Shown here: positions 54,515 to 62,357 of the stretch, in pieces | How positions within the stretch are numbered: the first letter of the stretch is position 1 | How the letters are laid out: each line of letters begins with the position of its first letter | DNA from: Terribium retamae | Lineage (GTDB): Bacteria > Pseudomonadota > Alphaproteobacteria > Rhizobiales > Rhizobiaceae | Direction of reading: 5' to 3' | Assembly (NCBI RefSeq): GCF_022347545.1 | Contig: NZ_JAKREW010000008.1 | Span: 119,794-183,793, forward strand | Length of the DNA: 64,000 nucleotides | Notes under the pieces: generated by a model | The model's input: only the letters and a program-made list of their open reading frames with translations | The model's database searches: none | Told to the model about the DNA's origin: nothing | Program-made: the position numbers and the translations under genes

Positions 54515-55606
54515 TCAACCCTTCTTCCCGGCAATCTTCTTGGCGACCTTCTTAACCGGCTTTGTCGCTTTGGCTTTCGCGGCGGCACCGGAGGCCTTCG
54601 TCTTTGCCGAAGCCAGTTCGGCGAGTTGCTTCGTATAGTTCTTGTGCAGCGCGCCGGCGCCCCAGCCCTTGCCTTTGTTCTGCTTGGACAGCGCTTCCAT
54701 GATCGCGACGAGATTGTCGTCGCGGATCTTCTCGAGTTCGCGGATCGACCATTTGGACGACTGGTCGTCGGACTGGCCGGCAATCAGGTCGACCAGTTCG
54801 TCGTTGAATTCCGGCACGTTGGTCAGCTTGGTCCAGGGCCATTGCAGGCACGGCCCGAACTGCGCCATGAAGTGGCGCATGCCGGCTTCGCCGCCGGCGA
54901 TGCGGTAGACCTGGAACATACCCATCTGCGCCCAGCGCAGACCGAAGGAATAGCGCATGATGTCGTCGAGTTCCTCGACGGTACAGATGCCGTCCTTGAT
55001 CAGCCACAGTGCTTCACGCCAGGCGGCCTCGAGCAGACGGTCGCCGACAAAAGCCTCGATCTCCTTGCGGATGACCACAGGCTTCATGCCGATCGACGAA
55101 TAGATTTCCTTGGCGACCTCGATCGCCTCCGGGAAGGTCTGTGCGCCGCCGACGATTTCGACCAAGGGCAGCAGGTAGACCGGATTGAACGGATGACCGA
55201 CGACCAGCCGCTCCGGGTGCTTCTTCATCGCCACCTGCATGTCGGATGGCTTGATGCCCGAGGTCGACGAGCCGATAATCGAATTGGCCGGCGCATGAAG
55301 ATCGATCTCCGCCAGCACCTTGTGCTTGAGGTCCAGCCGTTCCGGCACGCTTTCCTGGATGAAATCGGCGTCCGTCACCGCCTCAGCGATCGTCTTGGCG
55401 AAGGTAAGCTTGCCCTCCTTGGGCAGGCCGCTAGGCAGCATCTGCTTGTAGGCGCGGCGTGCGCCCTTCATCACTTCGCTGACCTTGCGTGACGCCTCCG
55501 GATCGGGATCGTATATCGCAACGTCGATGCCGTTGAGCAGAAGGCGCGCGACCCAGCCCGCACCGATGACTCCGCCGCCGATGGCGGCCGCTTTTTCGAT
55601 TGTCAT
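54515..55606 (-). CDS. cdhA: L-carnitine dehydrogenase with Lys/Ala-rich tail
   Basis: 363 residues from ATG 55606. Rossmann site AAIGGGVIGAGWVARLLLNG (7-26), SSTSGIKPSDMQ, VGHPFNPVYLLPLVEIVGG, and LRWAQMGMFQVYRIAGGEAG are hallmarks of 3-hydroxyacyl-CoA-like carnitine dehydrogenases. Oxidises L-carnitine to 3-dehydrocarnitine with NAD+. The catalytic part ends near residue 320. Some homologs carry a thioesterase domain after it; here a tail of about 40 residues rich in Lys and Ala (KAKATKPVKKVAKKIAGKKG) takes its place. Confidence 0.88.
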   Translation of the reverse strand: MTIEKAAAIGGGVIGAGWVARLLLNGIDVAIYDPDPEASRKVSEVMKGARRAYKQMLPSGLPKEGKLTFAKTIAEAVTDADFIQESVPERLDLKHKVLAEIDLHAPANSIIGSSTSGIKPSDMQVAMKKHPERLVVGHPFNPVYLLPLVEIVGGAQTFPEAIEVAKEIYSSIGMKPVVIRKEIEAFVGDRLLEAAWREALWLIKDGICTVEELDDIMRYSFGLRWAQMGMFQVYRIAGGEAGMRHFMAQFGPCLQWPWTKLTNVPEFNDELVDLIAGQSDDQSSKWSIRELEKIRDDNLVAIMEALSKQNKGKGWGAGALHKNYTKQLAELASAKTKASGAAAKAKATKPVKKVAKKIAGKKG

Positions 55607-55645
55607 TGTTGTCGTTCCCCGAAAGGGCTTCAAATTTTACGAAGC

Positions 55646-56563
55646 TTATGCCGCCAGCGGCGCGCGCTTGGTGAGGTTGAGCTTCTTGCGAACCTCTTCC
55701 GGCCCGATCACGCGAGCGCCAAGATTCTCGACGATGCTCACCGCACGTTCGACCAGTTGCGCGTTGGTGGCAAGCACACCCTTGTCCAGCCAGAGATTGT
55801 CTTCCAGCCCGACACGTACGTTGCCGCCGGCCAGAACAGCGGCAGCCGCATAAGCCATCTGGTTGCGGCCGAGAGCGAATGCCGAGAAGGTCCATTCCTT
55901 CGGCACGTTGTTGACCATCGCCATGAAGGTGTTGAGGTCGTCGGGAGCTCCCCACGGCACGCCCATGCACAGTTGCACCAGCGCATCGGGCGCCAGCACC
56001 TTCTCTTCCACCAATTGTTTGGCGAACCAGAGGTGGCCGGTGTCGAAAGCCTCGATTTCCGGCTTCACGCCCATTGCCGTCATCATGCCACCCATGGCGC
56101 GCAGCATGCCTGGCGTGTTGGTCATGACGTAGTCAGCTTCGTTGAAGTTCATGGTGCCGCAATCCAGCGTGCATATCTCGGGCAGGCACTGGCGCACATG
56201 CTCGACACGGTTGCTGGCGCCGCCCATGTCGGTGCCCTGCTCTCTCAGCGGCAGCGGATTCTCGACATCGCCGAACACCATGTCCCCGCCCATGCCGGCG
56301 GTCAGGTTGAGAATCACGTCGACATTGGCATCACGGATGCGTTCGGTGACTTCACGATAGAGATGGACATCGCGGCGTGGCTTGCCGGTCTCGGGATCGC
56401 GTACATGGCAATGCACGATGGCTGCGCCCGCCTTAGCCGCCTCGATGGCCGAATCGGCGATCTGTTTCGGCGAACGCGGTACGTGTGGGCTGCGGTCCTG
56501 GGTGCCGCCGGATCCGGTCACGGCACAGGTAATGAAGACCTCGCGGTTCATCGCAAGCGGCAT
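55646..56563 (-). CDS. cdhC: 3-dehydrocarnitine cleavage enzyme (BKACE/DUF849 family)
   Basis: 305 residues. Zinc and CoA-site segments AAIVHCHVRDPETGKPRRD, DVILNLTAGMGGDMVFGD, CTLDCGTMNFNEADYVMTNT, and GNVRVGLEDNLWLDKG match beta-keto acid cleavage enzymes. CdhC takes 3-dehydrocarnitine and acetyl-CoA to betainyl-CoA and acetoacetate. First gene of the operon, divergent from the AraC/GATase regulator and directly before cdhA, the order seen in carnitine loci. No CdhB thioesterase follows. Confidence 0.87.
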   Translation of the reverse strand: MPLAMNREVFITCAVTGSGGTQDRSPHVPRSPKQIADSAIEAAKAGAAIVHCHVRDPETGKPRRDVHLYREVTERIRDANVDVILNLTAGMGGDMVFGDVENPLPLREQGTDMGGASNRVEHVRQCLPEICTLDCGTMNFNEADYVMTNTPGMLRAMGGMMTAMGVKPEIEAFDTGHLWFAKQLVEEKVLAPDALVQLCMGVPWGAPDDLNTFMAMVNNVPKEWTFSAFALGRNQMAYAAAAVLAGGNVRVGLEDNLWLDKGVLATNAQLVERAVSIVENLGARVIGPEEVRKKLNLTKRAPLAA

Positions 56564-56641
56564 CGCTTTTTCCTCCCGAAATGCTTTCGATGGATCATTG
56601 CGCCGCTTGCCGAACTCTGTTTTGCCTTTTACGAAACAAAC

Positions 56642-57622
56642 ATGGCAAAAACCGAAAGGCCCTCAATCTTTCTTGCCGAACGCGCGCCGCTCAAGGTGAC
56701 GTTCCTTGTCTTCTCCGGGGCTTCGATCATGTGCGTGGCATCCGCGCTCGATCCGCTGCGGGCGGCAAACCGCATCACCGGCGAGACACTGTTCGACTAC
56801 CGACTGGTCTCCGTAACGGGTGACGCACCAGTGACGACCTGTGGCCTCCCCGTCGCCGTCTCCGGGCGATTCGATTCGGCTGAGGCCGTCGATATGCTGG
56901 TGGTGATCGCCGGCTTCGGTACGCAGAATTACGCGACCTCGGCGTTGTTAGCCGGTCTCAGGCGAGCAGCGCGCACAGCGCGTGCTATCGGGGGTGTCGA
57001 GGCAGGAACCTGGCTGGTCGGCCGCGCAGGCCTGCTGGAGGGACGCAACGCCACGACCCACTGGGAGGATATGGAGGATTTCACCGCTGCCTTTCCCGAC
57101 ACCGATGTACGCCCCGACCGCTATGTCATCGATGGTCCCGTCTTTACCTCGGGCGGTGCCTCACCCACCTTCGATCTGATGCTGCATCTGGTGCGCTCGC
57201 GGCTCGGCATGGCAGTCGCGCTCGATGTGGCGAGCGTTTTCATCTACGACCAGGCTCGCGCGGCAACCGACGCGCAGCCGCTGGTCTCCCTCGGCCGGCT
57301 CGACGGCTACGATCCACGTCTTGCCCAGGCAATCCGACTGATGGAAGCGCATGTCGACCAGCCCTTGACGATCGCCGCAATCGCCAAGCGTGCGGGCGTT
57401 ACCGCCCGCACGCTTGAGAGCATATTTCGCACGTCGATCGACGAGACGCCGGGCGCCTACTACCTGCGACTCAGGCTCGGCGCAGCCAGGCGGCTTGTCG
57501 TGGACACACGCATCGCCATGGCCGACATTGCAGAACGGACGGGATTCTCGTCCGCAGCGGCATTTTCCAGAGCATTTTCGAAAGCGTTCGGCGAAGCGCC
57601 GACAAAGGTAAGAGGCGGCTAG
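56642..57622 (+). CDS. cdhR: GATase1-like AraC regulator of carnitine catabolism (CdhR-like)
   Basis: 326 residues from ATG 56642. N-terminal class I amidotransferase-like domain with DPLRAANRITGETLFDYRLV and IGGVEAGTWLVGRAGLLEGR (Cys replaced by Glu/Ala region), then two AraC HTHs (IAAIAKRAGVTARTLESIFR, IAERTGFSSAAAFSRAFSKA). CdhR and GbdR have this architecture and respond to carnitine or betaine. It is divergent from cdhC across 78 bases, so the operon promoter lies there. Confidence 0.87.
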   Translation: MAKTERPSIFLAERAPLKVTFLVFSGASIMCVASALDPLRAANRITGETLFDYRLVSVTGDAPVTTCGLPVAVSGRFDSAEAVDMLVVIAGFGTQNYATSALLAGLRRAARTARAIGGVEAGTWLVGRAGLLEGRNATTHWEDMEDFTAAFPDTDVRPDRYVIDGPVFTSGGASPTFDLMLHLVRSRLGMAVALDVASVFIYDQARAATDAQPLVSLGRLDGYDPRLAQAIRLMEAHVDQPLTIAAIAKRAGVTARTLESIFRTSIDETPGAYYLRLRLGAARRLVVDTRIAMADIAERTGFSSAAAFSRAFSKAFGEAPTKVRGG

Positions 57623-57634
57623 ACCGCCACCCGG

Positions 57635-57838
57635 TCAGGCGGCGCGGCTACGGGGCCCATCGATCAGGTCGCGCATCTGCTTGGCCAGATGGGCCTCGAA
57701 ACGGCCGGCTACCGCGCGGTCCCATTCATTGGCCACCTTTGCATCGCTGGTCGGGCGCGGCATAGACATCAAACGGTCAATGATCGAGCCGGCATGCTCA
57801 CGCGACAGAAGGGCGTCGATTTCGTGTTCAGACTGCAT
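57635..57838 (-). CDS. Small hypothetical protein
   Basis: 67 residues, charged, without membrane or signal segments (DALLSREHAGSIIDRLM, MRDLIDGPRSRAA). AAAGGAGGCGAAGA before the ATG is a near-ideal ribosome site, the main evidence that it is real. It is convergent with cdhR, 13 bases away. No family recognised. Confidence 0.6.
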   Translation of the reverse strand: MQSEHEIDALLSREHAGSIIDRLMSMPRPTSDAKVANEWDRAVAGRFEAHLAKQMRDLIDGPRSRAA

Positions 57839-57863
57839 TCTTCGCCTCCTTTCGATTCGTGCC

Positions 57864-57955
57864 AGAGCAATTCCAGCAAAAGTGCCTAGCGGTTTTGCGT
57901 CGGGAATTGCGTAAACAAGGTTTAGAGCGTTTCCGCGTTTCTGCGAAACGCTCTA
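57864..57955. repeat. Two-module Rhizobiales intergenic repeat
   Basis: Module 1: GCAATTCC (57867-57874) pairs with GGAATTGC (57903-57910), preceded by AGA. Module 2: TAGAGCGTTTC (57923-57933) pairs perfectly with GAAACGCTCTA (57945-57955). The TAGAGCGTTTCCG core is shared with 21094-21106, and AGAGCAATTCC recurs alone at 62175-62185. The sequence 57956-58097 after it shows nothing further. Confidence 0.7.
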
Positions 57956-58097
57956 GCGAGGCCTGTATATAGGAAACCTGTGACGGCTTCTTGAAGGCAA
58001 GCTCAAGGCGATTGAAAGGCGAATTGAGAAAATTGCGTCACGAATTTGTGCGTTTGCGGTGATTTCATTTCACCAACGCTTCTTCGGCTAAATGATT

Positions 58098-58607
58098 CTA
58101 GAATTTCTTTTCGAAAAGCACTGTCGTCAAATCGCTGTCCCACTCCAGGTCGGGATAACGGTCCTTCTCCTCGTAACCGAGGGTCTTGTAGAAAGCCTGG
58201 CTGCGTTCGTTGAAGCTGTCGGTCTCCAATCGCACCTGAGTTTGGCCCGCCGCCCGGATGGCTTTTTCGGCTTCGTCCATCAAGGCGCGGCCGACTCCAA
58301 GGCGCTGGTGACGGGAGCTGACATGCAAGGCATCGATGAAATCATCCTGCCAGTTGACGAGCCCAGCTACCTCGCCATCGATGACAGCGACGAGAAACCG
58401 GAGACCTTGCTCGTCGATGAAGCGGCCCCCGATATCGGTCTCGAGATAGCGTCGAGTTGCGTCCTCGGTGATTTCGGGCCGCCAGGTGCTTTCGAAAGTT
58501 TCGCGCAGGATGCGCTTCAGTTCTGGAAAGTCCGTCTCGGCCGCGCGTCTAACCGCAATCCTGGTCCCGTTCGCTTCACCCGGTGCGTTGTCGTTCGTCA
58601 TTTTCAT
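58098..58607 (-). CDS. GNAT-family N-acetyltransferase
   Basis: 169 residues. Acetyl-CoA site SSRHQRLGVGRALMDEAEKA near 95-115 and ETDSFNERSQAFYKTLGYEE near 125-145 are the standard GNAT motifs A and B. Substrate unknown. Divergent from a SnoaL-like gene; the 182 bases between show no named operator. Confidence 0.85.
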   Translation of the reverse strand: MKMTNDNAPGEANGTRIAVRRAAETDFPELKRILRETFESTWRPEITEDATRRYLETDIGGRFIDEQGLRFLVAVIDGEVAGLVNWQDDFIDALHVSSRHQRLGVGRALMDEAEKAIRAAGQTQVRLETDSFNERSQAFYKTLGYEEKDRYPDLEWDSDLTTVLFEKKF

Positions 58608-58789
58608 GCTCCGCGTTCTGCCGCAGCGGTCTCCTATGCAGCGATACCTTTCGCAAGCGCCTTCTTTCTCTCAGCACTGGACCAGTGCGCCCTATCGAGC
58701 CAACATCGTGCTGATTACCTGCCGCGTAATTGGTTCCGTTTTGCCGCTGGGCGAAAAAGTCGGCGTCAAAACCTGAAAGGAACCAAACC

Positions 58790-59152
58790 ATGACTGACCT
58801 CAACGCCATCGCCCGGAACTACGTCGATGCCTGGAACGAAGCCGACGCAGCACGCCGCACCGGCCTGATTGAAGCGGCGTTCACCCAGGATGTCAGCTAC
58901 TGCGACCCGATCATGCAGGGTGACGGCCACGGCGGTATGACCCAGTTGATCGAGGGCGTGCAGCAGCGTTTTCCGGGCTTTCGCTTTACGCTATGCGGCA
59001 CGCCGGACGGCTTCGGCGACCATATTCGCTTTTCGTGGAATCTCGGTCCCGAAGGCGTGGATTCGGTGATCGAGGGTACGGACATCGGCTTGATCGAGAA
59101 TGGCCGACTGAAGAGTATCATCGGCTTTCTCGATAAAGTTCCGGCACAGTGA
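58790..59152 (+). CDS. SnoaL/NTF2-like domain protein
   Basis: 120 residues from ATG 58790 after GAAAGGAACCAAACC. Compact alpha+beta cone fold pattern: ARNYVDAWNEADAARRTGLI, AFTQDVSYCDPIMQGDGHGG, FSWNLGPEGVDSVIEGTDIG. Members range from isomerases to ligand-binding proteins, so no reaction is claimed. Ends before a terminator shared with xylB. Confidence 0.8.
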   Translation: MTDLNAIARNYVDAWNEADAARRTGLIEAAFTQDVSYCDPIMQGDGHGGMTQLIEGVQQRFPGFRFTLCGTPDGFGDHIRFSWNLGPEGVDSVIEGTDIGLIENGRLKSIIGFLDKVPAQ

Positions 59153-59178
59153 GATGGCGCTGCGACAAGCCACGAATC

Positions 59179-59203
59179 GAGCTCTCCCCTCCGGGGAGGG
59201 CTC
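59179..59203. terminator. Stem-loop between the SnoaL-like gene and xylB
   Basis: GAGCTCTCCCC (59179-59189) and GGGGAGGGCTC (59193-59203) form an 11-bp stem with one wobble pair and a 3-nt loop, between two converging genes. Confidence 0.55.
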
Positions 59204-59207
59204 GTAT

Positions 59208-60659
59208 CTACATCGTCCCGCGGATGGCGGGATAAAGTGCCCGGTAGCGTTTATAGGTGTCCTCGAATGCAGCCACCAAAGCCTTATCCGGATTGATAGT
59301 CGCTGCAACGGCAGGGGCCGTGCAGACTGCGAGCGGATCTGCGCCACTCGCCGCGATGAGGCCAAGCCGCGCCGCGCCGAACGCAGCGCCAAAATCGCCA
59401 TCGGCAGGCACATCGACCGGAATGCCCAGCGCCGTGGCGACCACCTTTAGCCAGTAGCGCGAACGTGAACCACCGCCGATCGCTGTCACGCGCTCCAGCG
59501 TCGTTCCAGCGGCGCGCAAAGCCTCGAAGCTATCGCGGAACGCAAAAGCGACGCCTTCCAGAACGGCCTGGGTTAGCGCAGCCCGGTGCGATTCGTGCTC
59601 GAGCCCGACAAAAGCGCCGCGAATAGCGGCATCATTGTGCGGTGTACGCTCGCCCGAGAGATAAGGCAGGAAAATGACGCCACCTGGCGCCTTGAGCGCA
59701 TCGCCGAGTTCCCCCGTCAGGTCGCCTGCACTTTTGCCGGTGATGTTGGAGAGCCAGTTGAGGGAATCCGTGGCGGACAGGATGACGCCCATCTGATGCC
59801 AGGTTGCCGGCAGGGCATGGCAGAAGGTGTGTACCGCGCTTTTGGGATTGGGCAGGTAGGACGCGTTCGCGGCAAACAGTACACCAGAGGTGCCCAGCGA
59901 AACAAAGGCGTGGCCTTCGCCGACCGTACCCATGCCGCAAGCGGAAGCAGCGTTGTCGCCGGCGCCGCCGGCAATGGGGATACCGGGTTTCACGCCCCAT
60001 TCAGAGGCGAGTTCTGCACGCAACCCGCCTGCCCTTTCAGTACCTTCGACTAGCGCCGGCATGTGTTTCTCGTCGAGCTCGGTAGCTGCCAAAAGCTCCG
60101 GCGACCAGCGCCGCTTTTCGACATCGAGCCAGGCGGTGCCGGCCGAATCCGACATTTCGGAAATGTGTTCGCCGGTCAGCCAGAACCTCAGATAGTCTTT
60201 CGGCAGCAGGACTTTCGCGACCTCAGTGAAAACAGCCGGTTCGTTCGCCTTCACCCAAGCGAGTTTCGGCGCGGTGAAGCCAGGAAAAACGATGTTGCCG
60301 GTGAGCTTGCGGAAACGCGGATCGGCGTCGAGTTTCGCGGCTTCGGCGAAGCTGCGCGTATCGTTCCACAGGATACAGGGCCGCAGCACGGCATCGGCGG
60401 CATTGAGCAACGTCGCGCCATGCATCTGGCCGGACAGGCCGATGCCCTTGATCGCCGCGAATTCTTTTGCGTGAGCCGCCCTCAACTCCGCAATGGCATC
60501 GCGACAGGCCCGTACCCATTCGGCCGGGTCCTGCTCCGACCAGCCGTGATGCGGACGCGACACGTCCAGGGTGGCATGACCGGAACCGATAACGGCCTGC
60601 CGGTCGTCGATCAGCAGCGCCTTGACGCCGGAAGTACCGAGATCAAGCCCGAGATACAT
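59208..60659 (-). CDS. xylB: Xylulokinase (FGGY kinase)
   Basis: 483 residues from ATG 60659. FGGY features YLGLDLGTSGVKALLID (2-18), GLSGQMHGATLL, ILWNDTRS, GGAGDNAASACGMG, LPYLSGERTPHND and IGGGSRSRYW. Phosphorylates D-xylulose; the sequence fits xylulokinase better than glycerol or gluconate kinases because of MHGATLL and YLSGERTPHND. No xylose isomerase or sugar ABC genes are visible. The upstream gap holds a large palindrome. Confidence 0.88.
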   Translation of the reverse strand: MYLGLDLGTSGVKALLIDDRQAVIGSGHATLDVSRPHHGWSEQDPAEWVRACRDAIAELRAAHAKEFAAIKGIGLSGQMHGATLLNAADAVLRPCILWNDTRSFAEAAKLDADPRFRKLTGNIVFPGFTAPKLAWVKANEPAVFTEVAKVLLPKDYLRFWLTGEHISEMSDSAGTAWLDVEKRRWSPELLAATELDEKHMPALVEGTERAGGLRAELASEWGVKPGIPIAGGAGDNAASACGMGTVGEGHAFVSLGTSGVLFAANASYLPNPKSAVHTFCHALPATWHQMGVILSATDSLNWLSNITGKSAGDLTGELGDALKAPGGVIFLPYLSGERTPHNDAAIRGAFVGLEHESHRAALTQAVLEGVAFAFRDSFEALRAAGTTLERVTAIGGGSRSRYWLKVVATALGIPVDVPADGDFGAAFGAARLGLIAASGADPLAVCTAPAVAATINPDKALVAAFEDTYKRYRALYPAIRGTM

Positions 60660-60711
60660 GCCTTCCTCCCTTTCGACCGAGGCCTGACCCGATGCGTCAG
60701 CCAAATGCCGG

Positions 60712-60742
60712 TTTATATTTTTCGAGCTCCGAAAAATATAAA
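60712..60742. promoter_or_regulatory. 13-bp-arm palindrome upstream of xylB
   Basis: TTTATATTTTTCG (60712-60724) and CGAAAAATATAAA (60730-60742) are perfect arms around AGCTC. It lies 53 bases before the xylB start, immediately behind the TTC38-like gene end (stop at 60774). Size and AT content fit an operator for a sugar-responsive regulator such as an ROK or LacI-type protein; it could also be a terminator for the upstream gene, as CGAAAAATATAAA reads with few T on the minus strand. Confidence 0.65.
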
Positions 60743-60773
60743 GTCTAACTTCTACTTTAAGGGTCGTATCAGG

Positions 60774-62099
60774 TCAATTCACGTCCAGGACCGCAGCGCG
60801 ACGCGCAAATAGGGAGGAAAGAGGGCTTTCGGGCCGGGCCAGCGCGCGTTCGGCGGTCAGCGCCCTTGCCAGCGGCGCATTGCCGTCGCGCAACGCGGCT
60901 TCGATCAGCGTGAGGTCGATGACATCGCGCTGCGCATGGCTGCCGCCGAAGCGATGTGCGACGGAGCGGATGGGCCTTAGCAGCCGCACGGTCTTACCAT
61001 AATTTCCCTCCGCGAAGGCTTTCACGGCGAGCGTGACGGGATGGCCGACCTCACGCGTAAAGGCGGCATTGTCGTCGCCAGCCCGCATCGCTTCGGCCTG
61101 CGTCTCCAGCAAGACTTTCGCCGGCGCATCCAATCCGGCACCGACAAAGGCCATCATGGCGTGGGCGTCATTGAAGGCGTAGTTGCCGGCAGCTGCTTTT
61201 GGTGCCCAATTGGCGGCAAGTTCAACCCAACGATCGCCAACATCGACGCCGCCGAGGTGCAGACGCCATAGGATCGCCGAAGCGTCGACCATGTTGAGCG
61301 ACAGTGTCGAGCGCTTGCCGTAGATCGGTCCGTCGAACAGGGAAAGTACCTCATCCGTCTCACCGAGATCGTAGTGGAATAGGGCAAGGTGCCACCAATT
61401 GTGCACCTGGAGGAAACTCTCCCGCGTCCAGCCTTCCTTGTTGGCGTTCATCCAGGCGATACCGTCGCGCTGCCGGCTTTGCATTTCCATGACATGTGCC
61501 ACGGCATGCTGTGCCCAGCCGTCGCGTGGCTCGAGTTCTATAGCGGCGCGGCCGAACTGCTCGGCGCGGTTATAGTCGCCCATCTCTTCCAGCCCGAAAG
61601 CCTGCATGCCGAAAACGGCGTGACAGCCTGGCATCGCTTTGTCCCAGGCCGGCAGGGCGCGGCCGATGCGGTCGCGCAGCATGCGCGCATTGCCTGTGAA
61701 GAAGTCGATCTGGTGTCCGGCCTGCAGGGCAAGGGCATCGAGAGGAAATTCGATGGTAAGGTCTTCGAGGATTCGCGAGGCTTCGTGCCAGCGCCCCGCG
61801 GCCAGATGGCCGAGCGCCAAGACATGGCCTCGCTCTCGCGCTGTCGCAGCAAGGGGCAGCGCCGCTTCGTGGCAAGCGCGTGCAACCGCCATCGCCTCGC
61901 GCTCCGTCGAGAGGCCGAACAGATAGCCCTTCAGCACATGCGCCATGACGAAGGCGGGCGTCTCGACAATCGCCAGGTCAACTGACCCGACGGGATCGCC
62001 GACGAAACGCTGCAGTTCGGAGATACCGCGCAAATAGTGCGCCCGCGCGCTCGTCGAGGCCCCGGTCAGAGCAAGGCCTGCCGTATCGGTGGTTGTCAT
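60774..62099 (-). CDS. TTC38-family TPR-like protein
   Basis: 441 residues from ATG 62099. Helical TPR-like array with conserved FGMQAFGLEEMGDYNRAEQF, ELEPRDGWAQHAVAHVMEMQ, and VHNWWHLALFHYDLGETDEV, which match tetratricopeptide repeat protein 38 relatives. Function is not established. Same direction as xylB, separated by 114 bases that hold the palindrome. Confidence 0.8.
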   Translation of the reverse strand: MTTTDTAGLALTGASTSARAHYLRGISELQRFVGDPVGSVDLAIVETPAFVMAHVLKGYLFGLSTEREAMAVARACHEAALPLAATARERGHVLALGHLAAGRWHEASRILEDLTIEFPLDALALQAGHQIDFFTGNARMLRDRIGRALPAWDKAMPGCHAVFGMQAFGLEEMGDYNRAEQFGRAAIELEPRDGWAQHAVAHVMEMQSRQRDGIAWMNANKEGWTRESFLQVHNWWHLALFHYDLGETDEVLSLFDGPIYGKRSTLSLNMVDASAILWRLHLGGVDVGDRWVELAANWAPKAAAGNYAFNDAHAMMAFVGAGLDAPAKVLLETQAEAMRAGDDNAAFTREVGHPVTLAVKAFAEGNYGKTVRLLRPIRSVAHRFGGSHAQRDVIDLTLIEAALRDGNAPLARALTAERALARPESPLSSLFARRAAVLDVN

Positions 62100-62357
62100 T
62101 GCCCTGTCCTGTCCACGCCTCAAGCCTTACGACTTTGCGAAAATGTTTCAAGAAGGGTCCGGCTTGCCCCGCCCAGAGCAATTCCGAATATTCGCAATTT
62201 ATAAACCATGGAAACAAACCGTGTTTGGAGGCGCGACGCAAATCATGGCTTCTTTGTGGCGGCCAGCCTGACCGGCGGTGCGGGGATCGGATGGGGTTGT
62301 CGTGAGGAAAGGTTCGTAAGCGGTTATTTAAACAGATTATTTTCGAGGGAAAGAGAG

